From VXPQ01 sp965117025 (GTDB lineage Bacteria > Bacteroidota > Rhodothermia > Rhodothermales > VXPQ01), in contig OZ220746.1 of NCBI GenBank assembly GCA_965117025.1, positions 1,860,001 through 1,924,000 of the forward strand: DNA of 64,000 bases. The letters are read 5' to 3'. The notes under the pieces were generated by a model. It was not told the origin of the DNA. It saw only the letters and a program-made list of their open reading frames with translations, and did no database searches. Every line of letters starts with the position of its first letter. Position 1 is the stretch's first letter. Shown here in pieces: positions 8,575 to 17,207 of this stretch. Made by a program: the position numbers and the translations under genes.

Positions 8575-9885
8575 ATGACCGAAATGAATCGCCATGAAGA
8601 CCAGCGAGATCAGGCGCCGGAGCACAGCGCCCCAAGGCAGCATATATCTCGTCAAAAGCGCAGATTCTGGAGTGGGCGTTTTCTCGCTGCAGTAGTATTG
8701 CCGGTTGCCTTGGCGGGACTCCTTGTTTACGCGTATTGGCCTCGCTGGCTTGGAGACGCTGCGGGAAACGATCGGCAAGTACCGGAGGGGGGCGGTAGCG
8801 CGGCACCGGCGCCGGTAGAAGCGATTACCATTACGTTGCAGGACTTCGTATTACGCGCAGAGGCCACGGGCTATCTGGCTCCGTGGCGATCCACTGATAT
8901 CGGCAGTCAGGCGAGCGGCCTGGTGGCAGAGCGTTTCGTCGAGGAAGGCGCCCTGGTTCAGGGGGGTGCCGTGCTGCTGAAACTGGATGATCGTCAACAA
9001 AGCATCGAGTTGGCCCAGGCCGAAGCGGACCTGCTGAAAATTCGCGCCGAGTATCTTGTGAGGATGAAAAACCTTGCAGACACCGAGCTCGCCGATACAG
9101 TGGGGCTTGCCCATGCCGAAAGGTTGCTTCGCGAGGCGGAAAGAAGTCATGAAAGCGGCGCCATCTCGGAGAGCGATCTTGAGGAGGCTCAACAACGTTT
9201 CGAAACGGCCGAAGTGCTCTCCGGCAGTATGCGCGGCACGGTGAGCGCCGCAGTACACGGCCTTTCACAGGCTCAGCAGCGTGTGCAACAAGCCCGATTG
9301 GCGTTGGACCGAACCTATGTACGGGCGCCCTTTGCAGGGCGCGTGGCGGACATCGAGGTAGAAGTCGGGCAGCATATCGGTGCGGGACAAACGCTGCTCA
9401 GGGTACTTGACGACGCCCGTATGAAGATCGAAGTGGATGTGTTGGAAACCGATCTTTTGCGCCTGTCGGTGGGGGCGTCTGCACAGGCGCGAATTCCTGC
9501 GCTCGAAGATGCTCTTTTCGAGGGTACAATCTACACGATCAACCCGAGTATCGATCCGGATATCGGAACGGGGAGGGTTACGGTTACCCTGCCCAACCCG
9601 GGAAGAAGGCTGGTGGCCGGATTGTTCGCCTATGTCGAACTGGAGTCGGAGCGCCTGCCTATGAGGCTGGCGGTGCCCACCGATGCCGTATTGGTGCGGC
9701 AGGGGCGCGACCTGGTCTTTCGCATCGAAGAAGACATTGCCAAATGGATATATGTAACGACCGGATCGACTTCGGGAAACCACGTCGAGATCGTCGAAGG
9801 ACTTCAACCCGGCGATATCGTTGCCGTTGCCGGTCATTACTCTCTGGCGCACGACACGCCGGTAGAAATCACGGCGATGGATTAG
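8575..9885 (+). CDS. RND periplasmic adaptor (membrane fusion protein, HlyD/AcrA type)
   Basis: The 436-residue protein has a cytoplasmic head, one membrane anchor (about residues 34-54) and a periplasmic adaptor region. A lipoyl-like half (GYLAPWRSTDIGSQASGLV) is followed by a long alpha-helical hairpin rich in Gln/Glu/Ala at about 130-235. The returning half has LDRTYVRAPFAGRV, then beta-barrel and membrane-proximal domains. It joins an RND permease to an outer-membrane channel. It lies between two permease genes, with 30 and 58 base gaps, so it probably serves both. Confidence 0.92.
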   Translation: MTEMNRHEDQRDQAPEHSAPRQHISRQKRRFWSGRFLAAVVLPVALAGLLVYAYWPRWLGDAAGNDRQVPEGGGSAAPAPVEAITITLQDFVLRAEATGYLAPWRSTDIGSQASGLVAERFVEEGALVQGGAVLLKLDDRQQSIELAQAEADLLKIRAEYLVRMKNLADTELADTVGLAHAERLLREAERSHESGAISESDLEEAQQRFETAEVLSGSMRGTVSAAVHGLSQAQQRVQQARLALDRTYVRAPFAGRVADIEVEVGQHIGAGQTLLRVLDDARMKIEVDVLETDLLRLSVGASAQARIPALEDALFEGTIYTINPSIDPDIGTGRVTVTLPNPGRRLVAGLFAYVELESERLPMRLAVPTDAVLVRQGRDLVFRIEEDIAKWIYVTTGSTSGNHVEIVEGLQPGDIVAVAGHYSLAHDTPVEITAMD

Positions 9886-9943
9886 TCTCACGTGCCGAGA
9901 TGGAAGAGACGGAAGTTCCAGCCCCGCAATTCGAGCAGTCTGC

Positions 9944-12900
9944 ATGAAATCACTCGTCGGTTTTTGTTTGCGCCGACCGATTGCCGTTACGGCGTTCGCC
10001 ACGCTTCTCGTTGTGCTGGGGCTTGTAGCGTATGCGCGGTTGCCTGTATCCCTTCTTCCGGATTTAAGGTATCCCGCGTTGGTCATCTGGACATCCTACC
10101 CGGACGTACCGCCGGACCAGGTGGAGCAGGCCGTCACAGAGTACCTGGAGGCGGCTGTCGCGGGCACGGAAGGTGTGATTCGGGTCACCTCGCGTAGCCG
10201 GCTCGGGGGGAGTCTCATTCGCCTTGATTTCGGCTGGAATGTCGATCTGGATATGGCCCTTCTCGACGTTCGTCGAAACATGGATCGCTTGTGGAGTGTG
10301 CTTCCGCAGGAAGCGAGCCGACCAGTGGTGTTACGCTTGGATCCCAGCGATCGTCCTGTCATGATGATTACTCTTCGCCAGACTGCGAATGGGGCGGATC
10401 GGATATATCCATCCCCGGAGGCGTCTGCTGATTCACTTGTCCGGGAAGACCTCGTGGGTTTGAAACGGGTCGGCCGGGACGTAATCGCGCGCCGCCTGGA
10501 ACAACACAGGGACATTTCGCGCGTGCGGGTGACCGGCGGATACGAGCGGCGGATCGAGATTGCGCCGGATGCGGGCAAGCTCGCGATCCACCGGATCGGT
10601 ATAGATCAGATCGCCTCAGCATTGCGGGCGAGCAACGTGGCGCTCTCCGGCGGAATGATTCGGCAAGGGCCCTTTCGCTATGCTGTGGAAGTGAGCGGGG
10701 AATTCAGGACGGCAAACGATGTGGCGGCTACCGTCGTAACGAACGAGGGCGGTATTCCTGTTCGGCTGCGAGATGTGGCTGTGGTCCGGGAAAGTGTGGA
10801 AGAACGCCGGGGGCTGGTCCGCCTTGATGGGGAGGAAGCACTGCTGCTGCTTGTGGAACGCAGGGTGGAAGCCAATACCGTGCGCGCCGCCGGGGGGGCG
10901 CGTGTCATACTTGAAGAACTGGAAGTCGAGCACCCCGGCGTGCAATTGGATGTGGTGGTGGACGAAAGCGTCTTTATTCAGCAAGCCATCGGATCCGTGA
11001 CCCAGGCGGTACTTCTTGGCGGTCTCCTGGCTATGATGGTGCTCTTTGCGTTTCTGAGGCGCATACGCATCCTGTTGGCGGTGGCCGTCGCCGTGCCCCT
11101 CTCGCTGTGCATCACGCTCATTCTCTTCGAGATATTCGACGTAACGTTCAACCTGATTTCCCTGAGCGGTCTGGCGCTTGGCGTGGGCATGCTCGTCGAC
11201 AACGCCATCATAGTGGTCGAGAATATTTCCCGGTTGCGAGAGGAAGGCATGCCGCCTTTCGAGGCGGCGCGTTCGGGAGTCATCGAGGTAGCCGGCGCGA
11301 TCACCGCCAGCACCCTTACGACGATCGCGGTGTTTATTCCGATCACATTTGTAGAGGGTCTTCCGGGACGCCTCTTCCGTGATCAGGCGGTGGCCGTGAC
11401 CTGTTCGCTGTCGGCCTCCCTGCTTGTGGCGCTCACCATTGTGCCGCTGTTGGCGATGCGCGGTGTACGAGATGGGGTCGAACGGAGTGAGAAGGATGCG
11501 TCCACCCGCTTCGGGAACAGGATAACGGGTATCTACGAATGGGCCCTGGCGACAAGTCTCCGTCATCGAGGCGCCGTGATCGGGATGTGTTTGTTGCTGC
11601 TGTTCGTCAGCGGGTGGGTAACCCTGAACCTGCCTCGGGAAGTCGTTCCCCGCACGAATCAGGGACGCACTGAGTTGCATATGAACCTGCCTCCGGATGC
11701 CGATCTGCCCCTTGTCAGCATGCGTTCGGCGGCGTTGGAGGCGAGCCTGTTCGATCAGGGTTTGGTCCGCCATATCCTGGCGGATCTGGGGGAGCGCGAC
11801 GAGGCCCGGCTCGATCTTGACCCGAGGCATCCCTATGAAGGCGATCTGGTTCTTGTTCTGGAGGAGAGTATTGACGTGGACGATGTAACGGAAGCCGTTG
11901 CTTCGACCGGTCTGGCCACGGACATGGATGTGGAAGTGAAACCGGTGCGGACACAACTGGAAACCATAGTGGCTCCCGATGAGGCGGATTTGCTTATCGA
12001 CCTCGTTAGCGAACGGCGCGTCGAGGCGGATTCAGTGCTCCGTCTCGCTCTGAACACACTCCAAGGCCGGCCGGAATTGGCGAATGTCCGTCAGGCCCAC
12101 GGAGAAAAGATACCCGTCTACCAGCTTACCTTCCGGCGGGACAATCTCGCCCGTTTTCAAGTGGAACCCGCAACGATCGCGACGTATCTCGAAGCGGCTG
12201 CGCGGGGGAGGCGGGCCTCGGAACTGCGGACGGTAAACGAGGAAATCCCAATCGTTATCAGGGCACATGGTATCGATACCATCCAGCGTCTCCTTGCCGA
12301 ATATGTACCTACCCCACGTGGCTTGATGCCAATTGGCGAGTTTGTGGCGGCCCGTCTTGTCGAACTCCCCTCCACACTCGTCAGGATTGAGCAAACGCCT
12401 GTCGTACGTATCATCGCGGATGTTTCTTCCGTCGCTGACCTGACGTCGGCCAGTAAAGCCGTGGTCGAAACGCTTACCGGCGCATTACCGCCTTACGTGC
12501 GGGTACGCGTCGGGGGAGCCACGGAAGCTTTCCGTGACGGTTTGTATGCGCTCGGAAGCAGTCTGCTGCTCAGTCTTCTCCTCGTCTATCTTATTCTGGC
12601 CGCACAGTTCGAAAGCCTGGTGCAGCCGCTTGTGATTTTGTCCGCCGTGCCGCTGGCAGTCGGTGGCGTTGCCTGCGTAGTAGGCCTCACAGGCCATACA
12701 ATCAACCTTATGAGTCTGACCGGCTGCGTGGTCCTTGTGGGCATTGTTGTGAACGATGCGATCGTGAAAGTGGATTTCATCAACCAGCAACGTTCCCGTG
12801 GCATGCTGCTTGAGCCAGCCGTGTTGGCTGCGGGGCGGAACCGGCTGCGACCGATCCTGATGACCACGATTACGACCATACTGGGACTTACGCCCCTGGC

Positions 12901-13081
12901 GCTGGGATTGGGCGAAGGGGCTGAATTGCGTGCGCCGTTGGCCATCGCCATTGTCGGTGGTCTGGTGAGCGCTACGGTGCTCACACTCTTCGCGGTGCCC
13001 GTTCTCTATACGTTGACTGTGTTTCCGCAGGAAACAAGGCTCTGGGCTTTCCAAAGGAGCTTAGCTTATATACTAAAGTAA
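9944..13081 (+). CDS. RND-family efflux permease, second copy
   Basis: The 1045-residue permease begins MKSLVGFCLRRPIAVTAFA, typical of the HAE1/AcrB superfamily. TM4 carries GMLVDNAIIVVEN, the second membrane block starts near residue 865 (LGSSLLLSLLLVYLILAAQFES), and TM10-11 include GIVVNDAIVKVDF. It differs clearly from the permease at 5305, so this is not a recent duplication. It is the last gene of the permease-adaptor-permease set and is followed by an AraC-type regulator on the same strand. Confidence 0.92.
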   Translation: MKSLVGFCLRRPIAVTAFATLLVVLGLVAYARLPVSLLPDLRYPALVIWTSYPDVPPDQVEQAVTEYLEAAVAGTEGVIRVTSRSRLGGSLIRLDFGWNVDLDMALLDVRRNMDRLWSVLPQEASRPVVLRLDPSDRPVMMITLRQTANGADRIYPSPEASADSLVREDLVGLKRVGRDVIARRLEQHRDISRVRVTGGYERRIEIAPDAGKLAIHRIGIDQIASALRASNVALSGGMIRQGPFRYAVEVSGEFRTANDVAATVVTNEGGIPVRLRDVAVVRESVEERRGLVRLDGEEALLLLVERRVEANTVRAAGGARVILEELEVEHPGVQLDVVVDESVFIQQAIGSVTQAVLLGGLLAMMVLFAFLRRIRILLAVAVAVPLSLCITLILFEIFDVTFNLISLSGLALGVGMLVDNAIIVVENISRLREEGMPPFEAARSGVIEVAGAITASTLTTIAVFIPITFVEGLPGRLFRDQAVAVTCSLSASLLVALTIVPLLAMRGVRDGVERSEKDASTRFGNRITGIYEWALATSLRHRGAVIGMCLLLLFVSGWVTLNLPREVVPRTNQGRTELHMNLPPDADLPLVSMRSAALEASLFDQGLVRHILADLGERDEARLDLDPRHPYEGDLVLVLEESIDVDDVTEAVASTGLATDMDVEVKPVRTQLETIVAPDEADLLIDLVSERRVEADSVLRLALNTLQGRPELANVRQAHGEKIPVYQLTFRRDNLARFQVEPATIATYLEAAARGRRASELRTVNEEIPIVIRAHGIDTIQRLLAEYVPTPRGLMPIGEFVAARLVELPSTLVRIEQTPVVRIIADVSSVADLTSASKAVVETLTGALPPYVRVRVGGATEAFRDGLYALGSSLLLSLLLVYLILAAQFESLVQPLVILSAVPLAVGGVACVVGLTGHTINLMSLTGCVVLVGIVVNDAIVKVDFINQQRSRGMLLEPAVLAAGRNRLRPILMTTITTILGLTPLALGLGEGAELRAPLAIAIVGGLVSATVLTLFAVPVLYTLTVFPQETRLWAFQRSLAYILK

Positions 13082-13215
13082 CCGCAGGCCCATTTCCCGG
13101 GTTCCCTGATCGGCGTTACGAGGCACTTGGCCAATCCTTCCGGCATTGCGTCAATCTTCAAGTACGCGCGTTCGCGGGCGTTCCCGGTCACGTTAGATTT
13201 AGGAGTTTCTGACAT
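13066..13215 (-). CDS. Possible 49-residue small protein, unknown
   Basis: A short reverse-strand frame starts at ATG 13215 and encodes MSETPKSNVTGNARERAYLK... ending KWACGYFSI. It has ordinary codon use, two cysteines and no signal peptide. It overlaps the end of the RND gene by 16 bases in convergent orientation and is divergent from the AraC gene. Only a weak aagataa purine stretch precedes the start, and I recognise no family, so this is a candidate only. Confidence 0.3.
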   Translation of the reverse strand: MSETPKSNVTGNARERAYLKIDAMPEGLAKCLVTPIREPGKWACGYFSI

Positions 13216-13395
13216 ACTTTTATCTTGATTCGTGGAGCAAGGATAGTTAAGATGAATTCGCAGGGGGAGCAGCGCATAAAAGGCGGTGCGGCGCCGCTTT
13301 CTCTTTGGAGGTCCGGGGAGCCACCTCCCCGATAAGCCCATTTCCAATTCCTTATAGTTGTACCCCGTTCACATACACTGTAGTACGTATGCCGT

Positions 13396-14079
13396 ATGCC
13401 GATGAGTATCTCGGAACTCAAGAACTGTATTCGCCAGCACGTACAAATAATCGACGATCCTGACGATGTTGCCAACCTGTTGGACATAGACATATCCGCC
13501 GAGACGCTTCGGACACAGTTCAAGACGGAAGCACATGATCGTCTATGGATGTTCATCCTGAAGGAGAAGGTAGCACATTTTCTGGAGGATTTGCCTGCCT
13601 ACCCAACGAAAGAAAACGGACAATTTCCGAATGCGGCAAAAATCATTGATTCATACCGCTCGGTATTGCCAGGTCCTGATCATACATGGCTCAGAGATGT
13701 GCAAGAGGTAATTGCATTGATAAACGATAATCCGTTTGACTCCCATCTCAATGTAAACTGGATCAAGAATGAATTGAATATTCCGTCCAAGATGTATACG
13801 CAGAAGTTTTACTACTTTACTCGTATGCGCGTGACCGAATATATCCGATGGCATCGGCTGGTCATGGCAAAATATCTGCTTTCTCATTCTTTCCTGAAAG
13901 TAGGAGACATTGCCCTGCTCGTTGGATACAACTCGCTTTCCGCTTTCTCCAAGGTGTTTGCCCAAAATGTGGGCTCTTCCCCGAAGATGTATCGAGCAAC
14001 CCGTCCGGCGTACTCTGATCGGGATGCTTCCCAATCCGATCTCGTGCGAGAGTCTATATCCGTTATCGAGGGACGCTAA
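13396..14079 (+). CDS. AraC-family transcriptional regulator
   Basis: The 227-residue protein has a C-terminal double helix-turn-helix (about residues 110-205). It includes TRMRVTEYIRWHRLVMAKYLL and, in the second helix-turn-helix, VGDIALLVGYNSLSAFSKVF followed by the S-P-K-x-Y/xxR ending typical of the family. The N-terminal 100 residues are helical and charged and match no cupin sensor that I recognise. The start may be 13396 or the ATG at 13402. Its position after the RND set suggests local control, but no operator is evident. Confidence 0.8.
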   Translation: MPMSISELKNCIRQHVQIIDDPDDVANLLDIDISAETLRTQFKTEAHDRLWMFILKEKVAHFLEDLPAYPTKENGQFPNAAKIIDSYRSVLPGPDHTWLRDVQEVIALINDNPFDSHLNVNWIKNELNIPSKMYTQKFYYFTRMRVTEYIRWHRLVMAKYLLSHSFLKVGDIALLVGYNSLSAFSKVFAQNVGSSPKMYRATRPAYSDRDASQSDLVRESISVIEGR

Positions 14080-14123
14080 GTCTCTCTTCCGGACGCTGTA
14101 CCGCTGTTTTCCGTTACAAGAAC

Positions 14124-15509
14124 TCACCGCCTCGCTTCCGCATCGAACGCTTCCATGGCAGCCTGCAGGCGGGCTACCAGTTCCGGGTACATATCCGCCC
14201 GGTCGTATTTCTCCTCGGGATCCTCGTCCAGATGATACAGCGCGGGTTCTCCCGCCGCCCCCTCGGGCAGCCCCGGAATCCGCAATTTCCAGGGCCCCTC
14301 CCGCACGGCCTCGATCCGGGCCCCAAGGTAATAATAGAAGACTTCCCTTGGAGACGAAACGGCCCGCGTCGTCAGGAAGGGCAGCGCACTGGTTCCGTCC
14401 AGATTATCCGGCGGCGCAATGCCCGCCGCATCCAGCAGCGTCGGGAAGATATCCAGCGAGGCCAGCATATCCGCAGAGACGCGCCCCGCCGGTATCCGCC
14501 CCGGCCAGCGGGCAATGAACGGCACCCGGAAGCCGCCCTCAAACGTCGTTCCCTTGTATCCGCGCAAAGGCCCCGCCGATCCGCTGTGCCACGGCTTGAC
14601 GGGTTCGTGCAGCGGCATCATATCGGTCTGGAACATCCGATCCGGCATGGCCTGCCATGGACCGTTGTCACTGGTGAAGATCACCAGGGTGCGCTTGTCC
14701 AGTCCCTGGGCCTTGAGCGTAGCCAGAATCTCTCCCACGCTCCAGTCGATGGTTTCAATCACGTCTCCGTACAGCCCCTTTCGGGACCGCCCGTCCCGGT
14801 GCGGGGCGGGGTACACGGGCACATGCGGCATCCCGTACGCCAGATAAAGAAAGAAGGGCTCTGCCCCGGATTCCTCGATGAAACGGATGGCTTCTTTCGT
14901 GTACGTAACCGTCAGCGTGTCCTGGTTCAAGGGTTCGCGGATCGGCTCCAGATCCCTGAACATGTACAGCGGCACGTCGGTCTGCACCCACGGGCGGATC
15001 ATGTCGTTGCTGTAGCGCAGGCCGTAATAATGATCGAAGCCCCGCGAGACAGGCATGTAGGCGTCCTCTGCATGTCCGAGGTGCCATTTCCCGACCATCA
15101 TGGTCCGGTACCCGTGTTCCTGCAACGGTTCCCCGATCAGCGTTTCCTCGAGCGGCAACCCGTTTTTCGAATCCGGTCCGAGATTATGCGGAAGGTGGCG
15201 GATCGGGTAGCGGCCCGTGAGCAGGCCGCCCCGGGACGGCGTACAGACCGCCGCGGTCACATAGAAGGAGGTCAGGCGAATCCCTTCGTCGGCCATGCGG
15301 TCGAGCTGCGGCGTGCGGATGGTCGGATTCCCGTAACTGCTCAGGTCTCCGTATCCCATATCGTCGGCGAACAGCACGATGATGTTCGGGGGCGCCTCCG
15401 GCGCTTGTCCGAGGGCGTCCGCATGCGTAAACAACGCCGGCAGGCATAACAGGGCCGGCAAGAGCGCCAGGCGTGACAAATGGTTCATGGTCTTGAGGGG
15501 TATGGTCAT
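14124..15509 (-). CDS. Secreted sulfatase (formylglycine-dependent)
   Basis: The 461-residue product has a signal peptide (LSRLALLPALLCLPALFTHA), then the type I sulfatase core. NIIVLFADDMGYGDLS gives the calcium aspartates, CTPSRGGLLTGRY gives the cysteine (Cys89) converted to formylglycine, and GKWHLG and FTSDNGPW complete the active site. It hydrolyses sulfate esters, probably on polysaccharides, in the periplasm or outside the cell. It is the last gene of a three-sulfatase operon, starting 12 bases after the sulfatase at 15522-17207. A later ATG at 15488 is also possible. No maturase is visible in the window. Confidence 0.92.
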   Translation of the reverse strand: MTIPLKTMNHLSRLALLPALLCLPALFTHADALGQAPEAPPNIIVLFADDMGYGDLSSYGNPTIRTPQLDRMADEGIRLTSFYVTAAVCTPSRGGLLTGRYPIRHLPHNLGPDSKNGLPLEETLIGEPLQEHGYRTMMVGKWHLGHAEDAYMPVSRGFDHYYGLRYSNDMIRPWVQTDVPLYMFRDLEPIREPLNQDTLTVTYTKEAIRFIEESGAEPFFLYLAYGMPHVPVYPAPHRDGRSRKGLYGDVIETIDWSVGEILATLKAQGLDKRTLVIFTSDNGPWQAMPDRMFQTDMMPLHEPVKPWHSGSAGPLRGYKGTTFEGGFRVPFIARWPGRIPAGRVSADMLASLDIFPTLLDAAGIAPPDNLDGTSALPFLTTRAVSSPREVFYYYLGARIEAVREGPWKLRIPGLPEGAAGEPALYHLDEDPEEKYDRADMYPELVARLQAAMEAFDAEARR

Positions 15510-15521
15510 GTTTTGTGTCAG

Positions 15522-17207
15522 TTAGTGTGTCACGCCCACTCGTTCCGCCCAGGCTTCCCACATCGCCGTCAGGGTTTCCACCTGTTCCGGATGGGCCGCC
15601 GCCAGATCACGGGTTTCCGTGCGGTCCGTCTCCATATCGTATAACTCCCAGTGCGTATCCGCTCCCCGCGCATCGACGAGTTTCCACCGGCCGCTGCGTA
15701 CGGCTTTTCCCCCGTTCCATTCGAAGAACAGGGCGTCGTGCCCTTCCCGCGTCCCCTGCTCGAAGACAGGCAACAGGGACTTGCCTTCCAGAGGATGGAT
15801 ACGTTCATTGCGCCAGACTTCCGGGTATTCGGCGCTCGCGGCGTCTACAGCGGTCGCCATCACATCGATAAGGTGTGCGATTTCGCGGGTAATTCCGCCC
15901 GCCTCGATCCGCTCGGGCCACCGGGCGATGAACGGCGTGGCGATACCCCCTTCGTGGCTCCAGTTCTTGTAGTGCCGGAAGGGGGTGTTACTCAGGAACG
16001 CCCACGGGGCGTCCACGCTGTGCCAGGCGCCCATGGATCCCGGCGGATCGACCGGCGGGTGATCCCGGTTCTGCTGATTATGCACCATCTCCGCGGAGCC
16101 CCCGTTGTCGGAAAGGAACATCACAAGTGTGTTTTCCTCTTCGCCCATCTCGCGGATTTTGTCCAGCAAATGCCCCATTTGCTGGTCCACGCGGTCGACC
16201 ATGGCGGCGTACACCGCCATTTTCAGATCCCAGTCGGCTTTGCCTTCAACCTCCTCCCAGGGCAGAATGTGCAGCTGGTCATCCCAGTAGCGGGTGGTGA
16301 AGGTCGAGGTGCGGCGCTGCGATTCAACAATGGTTCCGTATTCCGGCAAGGTCCATTCCGGATCGATCAGCCCCATATCGATCTGCCGCTCGTGGCGCCG
16401 GCGGCGCAGCACATCCCATCCGTCCATGTATTTCCCCCGGTATTTTTCGATGTCCTCGGGGCGGGCTTGCAGGGGATCGTGCGGCGCCTGGTAGGCGATA
16501 TAGAGAAAGAAAGGCTTGTCGGCGTATTCGCTTTCGTGCCGATTCAGGTAGGCGAGCGCTTTTTCCGTGTAGACGTCCGTCGAATAGAAATCCGGATCGT
16601 CGGGGGTGTACGGGCGAAACATCTGGCCGTCGATCGCCCACGCGCGCACGTGCCCCGGCGTTTTTCTGGCGGGCGGCGGCTCGCCGGGACGTTGCTCCCC
16701 GGGATTGAAATGGTTGACAGCGCCGTCCACGAGTCCGTAGTAGTGGTCGAACCCCCGGTCAAACGGATTTTCCGGACCGTGCCACTTCCCGGTCATATAG
16801 GTGCGATAGCCTGCTTCGCGCAGCACTTCCGCAATGGTCACCCCGTTCCGCAGCGTGTCGATCCGCTCGCCCATGCCGACCTGGTGAGCGTACAGGCCGG
16901 TCATGAGGGAGGCCCTGGTGGGGAAGCATTTGCTCGTGTTATAGAACTGGGTGAACCGCAGACCCTTCTCCGCAAGGCGGTCGAGGTGCGGGGTGGCGAT
17001 TTCCCCGCCGTACGATCCCAGGTCCGAGAAACCCATGTCGTCCACCATGACGAGGACGATATTGGGCCGGTCGTCGCTCCGGAAATTTTTTTGAAGAGAG
17101 CGATCCGGCTGTACCCCGCCCGCCCCGGTCATCGAAGCGCCCAAAATCCCCGCCGTAAGAAATGCCGCTACGGTCCAGCCCGCCGCGCGCAACGTTCCGT
17201 TTGTCAT
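15522..17207 (-). CDS. Secreted arylsulfatase, CFPTR type
   Basis: The 561-residue product starts at 17207, where ATGA overlaps the stop of the preceding gene; a longer upstream frame has no sulfatase features. A signal or anchor segment lies near residues 8-30. The core has NIVLVMVDDMGFSDLGSYG, the formylglycine site KCFPTRASLMTG (Cys94) and FLSDNGGSAEM. The CFPTR variant is common in arylsulfatases of Bacteroidota and Planctomycetes. The C-terminus has ENRK-like metal and substrate residues (GRWKLVDARG). It is the middle gene of the operon and translationally coupled to the sulfatase at 17204. Confidence 0.92.
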   Translation of the reverse strand: MTNGTLRAAGWTVAAFLTAGILGASMTGAGGVQPDRSLQKNFRSDDRPNIVLVMVDDMGFSDLGSYGGEIATPHLDRLAEKGLRFTQFYNTSKCFPTRASLMTGLYAHQVGMGERIDTLRNGVTIAEVLREAGYRTYMTGKWHGPENPFDRGFDHYYGLVDGAVNHFNPGEQRPGEPPPARKTPGHVRAWAIDGQMFRPYTPDDPDFYSTDVYTEKALAYLNRHESEYADKPFFLYIAYQAPHDPLQARPEDIEKYRGKYMDGWDVLRRRRHERQIDMGLIDPEWTLPEYGTIVESQRRTSTFTTRYWDDQLHILPWEEVEGKADWDLKMAVYAAMVDRVDQQMGHLLDKIREMGEEENTLVMFLSDNGGSAEMVHNQQNRDHPPVDPPGSMGAWHSVDAPWAFLSNTPFRHYKNWSHEGGIATPFIARWPERIEAGGITREIAHLIDVMATAVDAASAEYPEVWRNERIHPLEGKSLLPVFEQGTREGHDALFFEWNGGKAVRSGRWKLVDARGADTHWELYDMETDRTETRDLAAAHPEQVETLTAMWEAWAERVGVTH

